From positions 62,001-126,000 of the forward strand of contig JAJAGP010002251.1 in assembly GCA_025084515.1 (NCBI GenBank): a DNA stretch of 64,000 nucleotides, read 5' to 3'. Shown one piece after another: positions 14,401 through 22,704 of this stretch. The position numbers and the translations under genes are program-made. The stretch's first letter is position 1. The number at the start of each line of letters is the position of its first letter. This DNA comes from Ancistrus triradiatus (Eukaryota; Chordata; Actinopteri; Siluriformes; Loricariidae). The notes beneath the pieces are model-generated. The model was not told the DNA's origin. It saw only the letters and a list, made by a program, of their open reading frames with translations, and did not search any database.

Positions 14401-17400
14401 AGGCCCAAACCATGATACTACCACCACCATGTTTCACAGATGGGATAAAGTTCTTATGCTGGAATGCAGTGTTTTTCCTTTCTCCAAACATAATGCTTTT
14501 CTTTTAGACCAAAAAAGTTCTATTTTGCCTCATTCCGTCTACAAAATATTCTTCCAGTAGCCTTCTGGGGCTTGTCCCACATGATCTTTAGCAAACTGCA
14601 GACGAGCAGCAGCCAGTTCTTTTTTGGAGAGCAGTGGGCTTTCACCTTGCAACCCTGCCAATGCACACCATTGTTTGTTCAGTGTTTATCTGATGGTGGA
14701 CTCATGAAACATTAACATTAGCCAATGTGAGAGAGGCCTTTAGTGTGCTTAGAAGTTACCCTGGGGGTCTGGGTTGTGACCTCGCTAACTATTACACCAC
14801 CTTGCTCTTGGAGTGATCTTGTTTATCGACCACTCCTGGGAGAGGTAACAATGGTCTTTGACTCCTCCATTTGTACACAATCCTCCATTTGTACACAAAC
14901 TGTCCCTGACTGTGGTTGGGGCGGAGTCCAAACTCTTTGAGAGATGGTTTGTAACCTTTTCCAGCCTGATCAGCAATCAGCAAGCTTTCTTTTTTCTGAA
15001 GGTCCTCAGAATCCTCCTTGGTTCGTTACCATGATACACTTCCACAAACCAATGTGTTGTTAAGAGCAGACTTTGATAGATCCCCCTGTTCTTTAAATAA
15101 AACAGGGTGCCCACTTCACACCTGATTTCCATTCCCTGATTGAACACCTGATTCTAATTCAACTTCAAATGAACTGCTAATTCCTAGAGGGTTCACATAC
15201 TTTATGTTGCCACTCACTAATATATAATGGTGGGTGGGGGGAATCATTTTCCTCAATAATCAATTACCAAGTATCAAAAATATTTTTGTTCTCATTTGTT
15301 TAACTAACTGGGTTCCCTCTCTTTATCTACTTTAGGAACTTGTCGCGAGAATCTGATTGATTTTTTAGGCGCAGATTTATGCAGAAATACAGAAACATTT
15401 CTAAAGGGTTTCACAAACTTCTTTCAAGCACCACTGTAAACTCTTAATCATTTGAAAGTATTCATTGGGTTAGATCTGTGTTATAACATGTCACTCTTCT
15501 TTTTCAGCACTTTATCCCGGTGTGCACACTCTGCCCTCGCTCTGCTCTACCCTTTCACTTGGCAGCACACGTTTGTTCCCGTTTTGCCCGCCAGCATGCT
15601 AGACATTAGCTGCTCTCCCACACCCTTTGTCATGGGGGTGCTGTCTCCTTCCCTGCCCCAGCTGCTGGATTTACCCATTGAAGAGGTCAGTCATTGTAAC
15701 CTGCTGAGCAATTCAGCTTTGGGAAATGTTCTCGTCATCGTTTGCTGAGTCATTGCAAAGAAGTGGGGAAACATGTTTCAGCTCAGTTCTGATCTGTGCA
15801 AATCTTGTAATTCATGTTCAGCACTGTGCAAAAGTCCTAGGCCACCATTAGATTAGATATACAGTACCATTGTTTTAGCGATAATATAATGACCATACAT
15901 AGTCTTCATTAGAATCCAACCAGAAAATACAGGAAATCTGTATGCAGTATTAGAGCTTCTGTAGGCTACAGGGGCAAAAGTGTGGGTATTAGTGTGATCT
16001 CCCCTTACACTTGAGCAGTAGTAGGTCAATTGGGAGGCCAAGTTTACCCTTCTACAGTCAGAATGGTCTTTTTGGAAGGGTAGCAGCCAAGAAACCACTT
16101 TTTCTGAAGGGAACAGGGTGAAAATATGAAGGTATGTTAAAGCTCACAAAGATTGGAATGAAGATGAAGAGTATCAATTGGGCCAATCATTGACAGTATG
16201 GTCACTATACCCATTGCTATAACAACAAATCTAAGGATGTCCTAATACTTTTCCACAGTACTGTGTATCATGTTAAGGCATTGCGAACCATTCGTCTTTT
16301 TCTCTGCTATTAAGAATCGAATTTTCGTGTTTATTATGTACAGAACCCAATATAAAGCCTTGACCTTACTGTGATTTCAGGTGCTCATTGTCGACCTGTG
16401 TGCGGACAAGTTCGTTGTTCAGGTGTGTATTCCAGAGTGACCTCTTTTCAGACAGAGGGGTGTGTCTTTACTGGTATTTAGCGTGGGACGGGTGTGGAGC
16501 GTTTGTGTGTCAGTGGTTTGATTTGAAGCTCAAGTCCAGGCCTGTGTTATTAATTATCTTGAACCAAATAACGTTTGTGGATGAATGATCTCAGGCCTGT
16601 GTTGCCTAAACGGAATCAACTCGTGTAATGAGGTCATGGTTACATTCCTGTGCTGTTACAGTCTCTCAGTAATACAAAACTCATGACACACTAACGCGCT
16701 TGACACATCCTGAATCAGAAATCAGAACCTGCTTGTTTTCTACATTTACTTATTGCGTTTTGTCTTTTAGCTGGGGGATGAAGACTGTATCCTGCCCAGT
16801 AAGCTTCAAGCAGCCCTGCAGGAAGTCCTGGAGAACCGTGAGGAAATACTGGAGCACAGTCAAGAGGACAAGCGAGGTCAGGACAGATTCCACCCATACA
16901 TTTGGCGTGGGTTTAAACAGACGAACGTGGGCATGGTACAGGTCAGGCTGTGGAATTTAAAGTTGTGGCCTGGGTTGTCTTTGTAGCCTTTTCGGCTCAT
17001 CACCACTGATTTAATGGAATACCAAGTGCCGATTGAGGACTTTTCAAGTTTGTCCTGAATAATATAACCATTCTACCAACTAACACGGAGTATTGTTTTT
17101 TTTGCTTTTTTTGAGCTCAGTTGACTTCCAAGGCCAAATAACAAGGAACAGTCATTACCTGAACGATACCATTCATGCCAAGTACTGATTCTGCATTCTG
17201 CACCATTTTTTAAAAACAACATGTATGGGCTGCTGTTTTGTGCCAGGCATGTTGTCAAACCCCTGTATCAGGAAGTCCCTAATAGGCTAATAGTGCTCTT
17301 TATAGTATGTTCAACGTAGGGAATAGTGTTTTGGGAAAAAAATTGCAGTTTATGCAGTAAATGCAGTAGACAGTGGGGGCAAAAAACTTATTTAGTCGGT

Positions 17401-20400
17401 CACTGATTGTGCAAGTTCTCCTACTTAGAAAAGACATAGAGAGGTCTGTAATTTTCATCATAGGTAACACTTCAACTATGAGAGACTTAAATGAGAAAAA
17501 AATCCAGGAAATCACATTGTAGGATTTTTAAAGAATTTAATTGTAAATCATGGTGGAAAATAAGTATTTGGTCACCCACAAACAAGCAAGAATTTTGGCT
17601 CTCACAGACCTGTAAGAAGCTCTTCTGTCCTCCACTCGTTACCTGTATTAATGACACCTGTTTGACCTCATTATCTGTATAAAAGACACCTGTTCACAGC
17701 CTCAAACAGTCAGACTTCAAACTCAACCATATCTAAGACCAAACAGCTGTTGAAGGACACCAATTGTAGACCTGCACCAGGCTGGGAAGAGTGAATCTAC
17801 AATAGGCAAGCAGGTTGGTGTGAATGAATCAACTGTGGGAGCAATTGTAAGAAAATGGAAGGCATACAAGACCATTGATAATCTCCCTCGATCTGGGGCT
17901 CCACGCAAGATCTCATCTCGTGGGGTCAAAATGATCATGAGAACGGTGAGCAAAAATCCCCGAACTACACGGAACGACAATTATAATTCACAATTAAATT
18001 CTTTAAATATCCTACAATGTGATTTCCTGGATTTTTTTCTCACTTTGTCTCTCATAGTTGAAGTGTAGCTATGATGAAAATTACAGACCTCTCTCATCTG
18101 GCAATCTGGCAGATACATTCCTGGGAAACCCTTGCTGTGTGTGGCCGAGTGTTATAATATAATGTAATGATATAATATTGTTTGTCTGCATACTTTTAGT
18201 CCACTTTACTCTGTTCTCTAATGGTCAGGGCCCCCTACAGGACCACCACAGATCAGGTACTATTTGGGTGGTGGATCATTCTCGGCACTGCAGTGACACT
18301 GATGTTGGTGTGTTTTCCTGGTATGGTTGGATCAGACAGCAGTGCTCACAGGATGCTAGTGGCTGGACATTTTTGGTTGGTGGAGCATTTTCAGTCCAAT
18401 AGGGACACGGGTGTTTAAAAACTGTGCTGCTGTGTCTGGTCCAGTCAGACCAGAGCAACACACTAACACACCACCACCACATCGGTGTCACTGCAGTGCT
18501 GAGAATGATCCACCACCCAAATAGTACCTGATCTGTGGGGGTCCTGACCGTTGGAGAACAGAGAAAAGGGGACGAACAAAGTATGACTTGGTTATGATCC
18601 TCCTTCAGTCACAAGAAGCTTGAACAGGAATGGTGTTTTTGGAAGTGTAGAGCAAATTAGAGCAGCTGTTGTGCAGTATTAGTTCCACATTGTTGTCTGG
18701 TGACTTTCAGTCCGACTGCAGATATTATGGACAGTTTATTTACTGTATGCATTCTAAACAGTGATTTATTTACCTGAATACTATTCCTTAATTAGTCCTT
18801 GTTTTTTGACTTGTTGGTGTGCAGGTGAGTGTGACCTGAGCACTCTGTTGTCCGAAGCCTTTGTACGCTTCTTTGTGGAACTGGTGGGTCATTACCCGCT
18901 CCACATCAACGACACGGGGTACGGCGGCGTCCGTGAGCTCAACAGAGAAACGTTCAGAAAGTCTCATCCATCCCGAGGAGTGCGCCAGTTCCTCCAGCTC
19001 TTCATGGACACGCAGATGTTCGCCGGCTTTATCCAGGACCGAGAGCTCCGCAAGGGGGGCGTCAAGGGTGCGTGAATACTCTGCTTTACTTGGAACAGTT
19101 CTGTAAATCTGTATGGATAAGTCAATCAGCAGAAAGGTGCTGGCAGATGGATGTGGTGAGCGTTGCGTGTTCCTTTGTGGCCATGCTCTCGCTATGACAG
19201 TCTGCCAGCACCTAAGAGTCAAATGGAGGCACTCGCAGACCTGTCCTCCCTTGACGGTGAGGTCGGACATGCTGGGGTATATCGACTGAGGAAAACTAAT
19301 GATTAAACTGGAACAGCCATGTTGCTGTATTTATTGGAATAGCCATTTGTCACAGAAGAAACACTGCATTCTCCAGATTCTGATCTACAGTGTGAACTGC
19401 TCTGCATACCTGGCAGGATGATAGAAAATATAGAGATTAAGTGAGAAAGTTACACACAAGCATACAGAGATCACATTTGTAATGCTTGCAGAAATCAGAG
19501 ACACAGGACAGTCAGGGTGCATTAACTTAAAATTAAACAATGTACAGTAATTTATCTTCAGCTGTTAGTTTAATTAACTAACTTGCACAGGTTTATAAGC
19601 CCTCAAGAGTTTGTTTTTGTGGGTTTTCCTATGAAAAATTATTTTTCAGTTAGATTTGTTAGGGTGGCACGGTGGCTCACGCTATCTCCTTACAGCGTCC
19701 TGGGTTCAATCCCAGTTCTTTCTCACGCAGCGCTTTTCAAATGACTTTTCAAATTATGCTCCTCTGTCCCTGCTTTGTTTTTGCAGTCCAGGCTGTTAGG
19801 AAAAACATTGACATTATTCGACATTATTAAACATTTAAAAATTCGGAAACACATCAGTAGTTTTCAAAACCCTACTAGACACTGGAATTGTACATTTTTA
19901 AAGGTTTTAAATGCTGAATGAAAACGTTCCTAGACTTCTAAGGGTACAATTACAATTTACATCAGGTTATGTAATGTATTTTTTTAAGAAGTCAGCAAAA
20001 CATGTTTCAGCACTACAACAACTTCCAATCTAGATCTCTTTTTGTTGCTGTTGTTTTATCCAAATAGCTGTTTAGTTGGCATCTGCATATTCTTTTAACA
20101 AAGACATTGGTTTTGATCGGGGTGAGGTTCACATGACCAGGTCTTTCTTTAGAAGAGCTGAGTCAGACTTGGTCCATGAATCGACAACCTACACTCCTAG
20201 TTTAATCTGATTAATCTGCACCCCACCTTTGTAACGTTCGGTCAAAGTGACTTAAAATTGAGCAGAGCAGTTGGTGATTAAGGGCCATGTACTCTGTGCA
20301 CAAACAAGCTCTGAACGTCGCTTCAGACAAGAGGTTTAAGTAGCAGAGGGTGTGATTACAGAAATGTGGAACTGGTGAGAGGAATCAGTACAGCAGCAGG

Positions 20401-22704
20401 TCACTGGTCACTAAAAACTCTTTAACTGCAGCCTGTTGCCTTCACTATCCTGCACCAGTCCGTACAGACGTGTTCAGTTGTATATTTATATTTAGTCATT
20501 TAGCAGGTGCCCTTCTCCAGAGCGACTTACAACTGATACAGTCTTACAGTCCAAGCAACTGTAGGTTAAGGGTCTTGCTCAAGGACCAAACAGTGGCAGC
20601 TTGGCAGAGGTGGGATTTTTGAACCCTGGACCTTCTGGTCCATAGTCCATGTTGACTCACCTGGAAAGCCCAGTATCATCCGCCTCCTCACTGTAATAGG
20701 ACCGAGCTGGGTTAGCTTAGCTCTTATCCTGACACTCATCCCTTTCAGTAACAGCTTTACAGTAAGTATTACTCTAGAACCTGAGCTTATCTACACACTT
20801 TATGGCTGACTGAGGTAATTTGACTACCGCTGTTGGCATACACCTTTTTGTGGCTGTGGTACCATTGTGCTGGTACTTCTCTCACACCGGGAGGGACTCG
20901 CGCCCCACAAAATGCAGTTGTGATGCATTCCTCGCACTAGCCATAGTTGCATTGCTGCCGCACCATATGTTGCTAACCACAAGAAAAACTGTAGATAGTT
21001 GGTATGGAATTCCAAATAGTTGCTAGGTGGTTGCTATGGTATGGGATGGTTGGTATGGGAACATTTCTGCTTCAAAAGGTGTTTGGCTTTGGATCATTTC
21101 TCTATTGATTTCTGGTTTTGAAGAACAAAGTATTTCCCCCATTCATTTTTAAGGGAAAAAATATTTCCACCAAAAAAGTGGCTATTGAGACAGGCCAGCG
21201 ACTAAAAATCTGTATGCAAGTGCATGTAGCATGTACATAACAAGCAATCTGCAGGACTGGTTGCACGTGATAAAGATCAGGGACATTGAACAAAACAAAA
21301 TCTTACATGCCATACAAAAGAGTTAATGTAAATCAGTCCTGTTCTTGAGCTGTTCTTCTGGAACCAGTTCTAATCTCTAATCTCTAACAAAAGTTTAGTT
21401 TATAAGAGCCAGCCAAAAGCAACACAGGAATTGAATCCTCCAGAGCCCAGGCTTCAGTGAGTTAACCAATAGAGTAAGTGTTTTGCACTTTCAATCCATT
21501 ACTCACTAAATTACGAGATTTTCCAACACATTATTATAAAATAAACTTTGCGCTAATGATTTTGGCCATCTGTAGGTTATTGTAAGTGTTTTAAACAGTA
21601 ACTAACTTATCATGAGGCGGAATCTCCATCTACATGCACCATAATGTAACTGCAGTCATTTAAGGTGGACCAGAAAATGAAAATAAGAAGCCACCTTTAG
21701 CCTTGTCTCCACTATGATACACCAAACACTCGTTAAACTGCCCAGTTCATGACATATTCAACTTGTGATGGATTTCTCAGAACATCGTAAATCTGGGAGC
21801 TCCTGTACAATACAACAACATTAATGCATTATTAATTAATGCCTTATACAGTGTGGATTTTCTGGGGATCTGGAACGGATTCATTCAATTTATAATATAC
21901 CTTATGGGAAAAATTTGCTTGGTACTCGTCATTTGCGGTTCTTGGCAAGCCTCCTATTGTCATCTACGCCACCCAAGGAGGTTGGGTCCCTTTTTGTGTC
22001 TTGGTCCTCCCAAGGTTTCTTCCTCGTAACGCTTAGGGAGTTTTTCCTTGGCACTGTCGCCCTAGGCTTGCTCAATTTGCTTTGAGACAATGCTCCATTG
22101 TAAAAGCGCTATATAAATAAATCTGACTTGACCTTCTGGGACGAATTAACAACGAGAACCGTGGTATCACTGCATTTCCTTGCCACTGTCGCCCTAGGCT
22201 TGCTCAGTTGGCCATGTGGGCCTGTAAAGCTGCTTTGAGACGATGATATGTTGTAAAAGGCACTCCAAAAATAAATCTGTTTTCAACTCTGAGTTCAAGA
22301 CCGTTTTGGTGTACTGTCAGCCAAGAATTTAATATTTCTATCACTGGTACAGGCGTGTCATGTGTTTATATTAAATCCAGTTATTGACCGACCTGGTTTC
22401 TCTGTTATCGCATTAGTGTCTGTAAGTCTGAATCAGATCTTGCCATTATCAGGTTATTAAGCTGTCTGCTTACACTGATTTTGTTGGATCCGATTTCTTG
22501 ATTTCTCAGGTCTGTTTGAGGTGCGAGCAGCGGAATACCTCGCATCCTGCTCCGAGCCGGAACCCAGCGGAGTCAACAAATTCCTCAAGGGCCTGGGTAA
22601 GACGGTTGCTGCACCTTTACTGCAAAAGGAAGCCTTTTTTGTTCTTTGCCTGACAGTCTGTTGTGCTTGCAGGAAACAAAATGAAGTTTCTGCAGAAGAA
22701 GTGA
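2339..22704 (+). CDS. dennd2c: DENN domain-containing protein 2C, 3' 14 exons (5' end outside window)
   Basis: Join: 2339-2417, 2555-2599, 2852-3039, 7675-7784, 9882-9951, 10098-10175, 12152-12292, 13162-13310, 15508-15685, 16381-16422, 16771-16876, 18825-19067, 22510-22596, 22673-22704. Every junction is AG/GT and all phases agree, giving 1548 nt (515 codons plus TGA). In fragment numbering uDENN is about residues 55-190, cDENN about 195-345 and dDENN about 345-485; the protein ends FLQKK. DENN proteins are guanine-nucleotide exchange factors for Rab GTPases, and the DENND2 subfamily has been linked to Rab9 at endosome/trans-Golgi membranes. DENND2A and DENND2C are similar, so the C paralogue is chosen because bcas2 follows on the same strand, as in mammals. 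Human DENND2C is about 928 aa, so roughly 400 N-terminal residues should lie upstream. No frameshift or stop is present in any exon. Confidence 0.9.
2555..2599 (+). CDS. dennd2c: dennd2c visible exon 2 (45-nt acidic exon)
   Basis: A 45-nt exon in phase 1 encoding EELSGTESDPEESVK, an acidic, serine-rich linker. Its length is a multiple of three, so skipping it would keep the reading frame. Acceptor atggcag, donor gtttgt. Confidence 0.75.
2852..3039 (+). CDS. dennd2c: dennd2c visible exon 3 (start of uDENN)
   Basis: 188 nt. It encodes QRLVYVQSTLKRRPGYRTLE and then the first uDENN strand (LFQLFVVVSLRKR). It ends in phase 0 at a gtacag donor. The CAG run gives a short polyglutamine stretch before the uDENN. 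Confidence 0.9.
3300..4022. mobile_element. Tc1-type MITE with a SINE inside
   Basis: The left end, 'gaggccaaaaatgttgagac', and right-end imperfect complements ('acagaagtgtttttactaat') match the related copy at 13545-14036, including the internal 'catgatttcacaatattcc' block. It has no transposase. The SINE at 3547-3740 interrupts it, and the empty-site arrangement is visible in the 13.5-kb copy. Confidence 0.6.
3547..3740 (-). mobile_element. tRNA-derived SINE (family A)
   Basis: On the minus strand it reads gactgtggtagcctagcggt with tRNA-like A box and B box (gggttcaaatccc-type), a central body, and the tail 'ctgctaaatgctgtaaatg'. A perfect 7-bp target-site duplication, gctgcat, flanks it at 3540-3546 and 3741-3747. 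About ten near-complete copies plus several fragments occur in the window. Confidence 0.9.
4420..4925. mobile_element. Tc1/mariner-type MITE in tandem unit 1
   Basis: TIRs 'cactatatagacaaaagttt' and 'aacttctgtctgtatagtg' are bounded by TA. Comparison with unit 2 (cccattcatatttcatcc) shows the empty site, so the insertion point is clear. No transposase remains, and the length of about 505 bp fits a non-autonomous element. Confidence 0.8.
6107..6708. mobile_element. MITE with ccccaaatcagaaaaagtt-type TIRs
   Basis: The left end 'ccgaatcagaaaaagttggg' and the right end 'ctttttctgatttggggttg' pair over about 70 bp. The element sits inside tandem unit 3 and accounts for that unit being about 600 bp too long. 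Its 118-codon frame is not protein-like. Partial relatives lie at 37356-37560 and 41575-41602. Confidence 0.75.
7196..7624 (-). mobile_element. Tc1-like transposon, internally deleted, with transposase scrap
   Basis: TIRs 'cagtactgtgcaaaagtctt' and 'acttttgcacagtactg' bound 430 bp. On the minus strand, 7391-7250 reads AKAHKDWNEVQLKRVLWSDE, which matches the region around the first catalytic Asp of Tc1 DD34E transposases. The second Asp and the Glu are gone. Relatives lie at 15822-16264 and 44067-45115. Confidence 0.8.
7675..7784 (+). CDS. dennd2c: dennd2c visible exon 4 (uDENN)
   Basis: 110 nt, phase 0 in and phase 2 out. It encodes FEKSSRLSREAEDRLKAIPS and then FCFPDAQDW, the conserved uDENN 'phe-cys-phe-pro-asp' segment. 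Acceptor gtctgtag, donor gttaca. Confidence 0.92.
7785..8933. other. dennd2c intron, no recognised element
   Basis: I see no exon, transposon end or simple repeat between visible exon 4 and the SINE at 8934. Short open frames here have no protein-like composition. Confidence 0.4.
8934..9078 (+). mobile_element. SINE family A, internally deleted copy
   Basis: It starts tgtggtagcctagcggtcca and ends 'gtctgctaaatgctgtaaa'. The anticodon-stem region between box A and box B is deleted, and part of the 3' body is missing. Confidence 0.75.
9150..9830. repeat. Dispersed retroelement-like repeat (family R)
   Basis: 9230-9450 matches 45650-45900 in the same orientation, for example 'ccagcaggtcctg' and 'gctgagaaggtca'. 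The arrangement resembles non-coding parts of fish non-LTR retrotransposons, but no reverse transcriptase is seen, so the class is left open. Confidence 0.5.
9882..9951 (+). CDS. dennd2c: dennd2c visible exon 5 (uDENN)
   Basis: 70 nt, phase 2 in and phase 0 out. It encodes ETFSFVLTGEDGTRWFGYCR followed by KIL, the signature uDENN strand pair (FVLT-G-R-FGYCR). Donor gtgagt. Confidence 0.95.
10098..10175 (+). CDS. dennd2c: dennd2c visible exon 6 (end of uDENN)
   Basis: 78 nt, in phase 0 throughout. It encodes PCGKGKRLPEVHCIISRLGC and then FNLFAK, the C-terminal uDENN segment leading into cDENN. Acceptor cctgcag, donor gttagg. Confidence 0.95.
10176..10784. other. dennd2c intron, no recognised element
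   Basis: Apart from the donor at its 5' end, I recognise no element in this stretch up to the LINE-derived repeat at 10785. Confidence 0.4.
10785..11420 (-). mobile_element. 3' end of a LINE (family L), antisense
   Basis: It carries 'aagtcagatttatttatata', then 'gcaagcctagggcgacagtg' and 'gggacccaacctccttgggc'. The same blocks in the same order occur at 28898-29460 and, next to a reverse transcriptase, at 47440-48900. Sense-strand tails occur at 21950-22125 and 30505-30680. The copy is therefore a 5'-truncated LINE inserted opposite to dennd2c. Confidence 0.7.
11470..11750. mobile_element. hAT-like MITE
   Basis: The ends 'gtagggcaatatcacgatat' and 'ttaccatatcgcccacac' are inverted, and the interior is rich in 'cgata' motifs, as in the short hAT elements common in fish. 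It has no coding capacity. Confidence 0.55.
11751..12151. other. dennd2c intron, no recognised element
   Basis: Unique-looking sequence with scattered CpG. A short direct duplication (gaagcatctgt) lies just upstream of the acceptor at 12151. Confidence 0.35.
12152..12292 (+). CDS. dennd2c: dennd2c visible exon 7 (uDENN-cDENN linker)
   Basis: 141 nt, in phase 0 throughout. It encodes ILEEVERRREISPALVHPFM and then EAPFPAPGRTITVKSF, the linker and first strand of cDENN. Donor gtaagg. Confidence 0.95.
12318..12500 (+). mobile_element. SINE family B fragment
   Basis: It contains tRNA-like 'gggcagctcaggggttagc', a degenerate B box near 12350 and 'acatgttctccctatgtgca'. It is a diverged relative of the copies at 14122-14290, 46218-46488 (minus) and 57465-57800. 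Confidence 0.5.
12740..12885. repeat. hAT fragment next to a SINE A tail
   Basis: 12780-12810 (aatcggcatcggccgatata) resembles the end of the hAT element at 55986. Then 12848-12880 is a bare SINE A tail (tctgctaaatgttgtaaatg). Both pieces are truncated. Confidence 0.4.
13162..13310 (+). CDS. dennd2c: dennd2c visible exon 8 (cDENN)
   Basis: 149 nt, phase 0 in and phase 2 out. It encodes ELTLCRPVDSRLEHVDFEIL, then LLRCLSVSRLLQVFASLLLE and RRVIFIADKL. The 'LLERRVIFIADKLS' stretch is a hallmark of cDENN. Donor gtacag. Confidence 0.97.
13545..14036. mobile_element. Tc1-type MITE, uninterrupted copy
   Basis: TIRs 'aggccaaaagtctgaggccg' and 'ctagtgttctcagactttat' with subterminal 'gtgaaaatgcttc' and its complement. 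It matches the 3300-4022 element without the SINE. No transposase is present. Confidence 0.65.
14037..14290 (+). mobile_element. Tc1 TIR fragment followed by SINE B copy
   Basis: 14038-14110 is a Tc1-type terminal repeat (aactctggaaaaaattaaga). From about 14128 a SINE B begins (ggggtggctcggtgggtagc). Its B box (gggtttgatcccc) and body (gtccaaagacatgcattagg) follow. Confidence 0.6.
14300..15440 (-). mobile_element. Degenerate Tc1 transposon
   Basis: On the minus strand, 14491-14320 reads FIPSVKHGGGSIMVWACFAA, the conserved block before the second Asp of Tc1 transposase. 14940-14790 carries remains of the N-terminal DNA-binding region. The right terminus 'ttctttcaagcaccactgta' pairs with the family end seen at 28303 and 34822. 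The frame is broken many times. Confidence 0.75.
15508..15685 (+). CDS. dennd2c: dennd2c visible exon 9 (cDENN)
   Basis: 178 nt, phase 2 in and phase 0 out. It encodes LSRCAHSALALLYPFTWQHT, then VPVLPASMLDISCSPTPFVM and GVLSP. The 'YPF-W-H-PVLP' and 'APTPFI-G' type motifs define cDENN. Donor gtcagt. Confidence 0.97.
15822..16264. mobile_element. Tc1-like MITE
   Basis: TIRs 'cactgtgcaaaagtcctagg' and 'tacttttccacagtactgtg'. It shares its interior with 44067-45115 (agaatccaaccagaaaat; cttacacttgagcagtag). The transposase is deleted. Confidence 0.75.
16381..16422 (+). CDS. dennd2c: dennd2c visible exon 10 (42-nt exon)
   Basis: A 42-nt exon in phase 0 encoding VLIVDLCADKFVVQ, the last cDENN strand. 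Acceptor tgatttcag, donor gtgtgt. The frame-neutral length would tolerate skipping, though skipping would remove a core strand. Confidence 0.93.
16771..16876 (+). CDS. dennd2c: dennd2c visible exon 11 (dDENN start)
   Basis: 106 nt, phase 0 in and phase 1 out. It encodes LGDEDCILPSKLQAALQEVL and then ENREEILEHSQEDKR. The 'LP.KL...L' motif opens the linker to dDENN. Acceptor tgtcttttag, donor gtcagg. Confidence 0.95.
16877..17367. other. dennd2c intron, no recognised element
   Basis: A T-rich tract at 17095-17112 is the only obvious feature before the Tc1 element at 17368. Confidence 0.35.
17368..18098 (+). mobile_element. Tc1 transposon, internally deleted (family G)
   Basis: The left TIR starts 'cagtgggggcaaaaaactta' and contains 'atccaggaaatcacattgta'. 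The right side repeats 'aatgtgatttcctggat' inverted. In between, 17820-17970 encodes VNESTVGAIVRKWKAYKTID and GAPRKISSRGVKMIMRTVSK, the N-terminal helix-turn-helix of Tc1 transposase. The DDE region is missing. Relatives lie at 31545-31725 and 34912-36063. Confidence 0.85.
18190..18590. mobile_element. Palindromic MITE (family P)
   Basis: Two arms of about 130 bp, containing 'gatcaggtactatttgggtg' at 18254 and its complement at 18511, face each other across a central segment of about 100 bp. The full palindrome could form a long hairpin in dennd2c pre-mRNA. Confidence 0.8.
18825..19067 (+). CDS. dennd2c: dennd2c visible exon 12 (dDENN)
   Basis: 243 nt, phase 1 in and out, the largest exon here. 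It encodes LLSEAFVRFFVELVGHYPLH, then RETFRKSHPSRGVRQFLQLF and DTQMFAGFIQDREL, the dDENN core ('AFVRFFVE..GHY', 'F..TQMF..FI..R'). Donor gtgcgt. Confidence 0.97.
19068..20485. other. dennd2c last large intron, 5' part
   Basis: Mostly unrecognised. 19130-19280 is GC-rich and not obviously repetitive. 19660-19735 (agggtggcacggtggctcac) is a scrap of SINE B. The 160-codon minus-strand frame at 18788-19270 is the shadow of exon 12 plus its flank and is not a gene. Confidence 0.4.
20486..20650 (-). mobile_element. SINE family A
   Basis: It reads tagtcatttagcaggtgccc (the tail in antisense) through 'gggatttttgaaccctggac' (B box, with a small insertion) to the anticodon-loop region. The 5' tRNA end is missing. 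Confidence 0.8.
20651..21949. other. dennd2c intron, no recognised element
   Basis: Unrecognised intron sequence with no clear transposon termini. A short repeated 'ggttggtatggga'-type segment lies near 21000-21060. Confidence 0.35.
21950..22285 (+). mobile_element. Two LINE (family L) 3' ends in tandem
   Basis: 21950-22125 carries 'acccaaggaggttgggtccc' and ends 'gctatataaataaatctgac', the 3' tail of family L. 22165-22285 repeats the final segment (cactgtcgccctaggcttgc ... aaataaatctg). Both are strongly 5'-truncated, as expected of target-primed retrotransposition. Confidence 0.65.
22510..22596 (+). CDS. dennd2c: dennd2c visible exon 13 (dDENN end)
   Basis: 87 nt, phase 1 in and out. It encodes LFEVRAAEYLASCSEPEPSG and then VNKFLKGL. 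Acceptor tttctcag, donor gtaaga. Confidence 0.93.
22673..22704 (+). CDS. dennd2c: dennd2c visible exon 14, C-terminal codons and stop
   Basis: 32 coding nt encode GNKMKFLQKK and a TGA stop at 22702-22704. The 'NKMKFL.KK' ending is shared by DENND2 proteins. The preceding intron is only 76 nt. Confidence 0.92.

Noticed and set aside
18788..19270. 160-codon minus-strand frame
   Set aside because: It is antisense of dennd2c exon 12, which has the DENN signature and correct splice sites on the plus strand.
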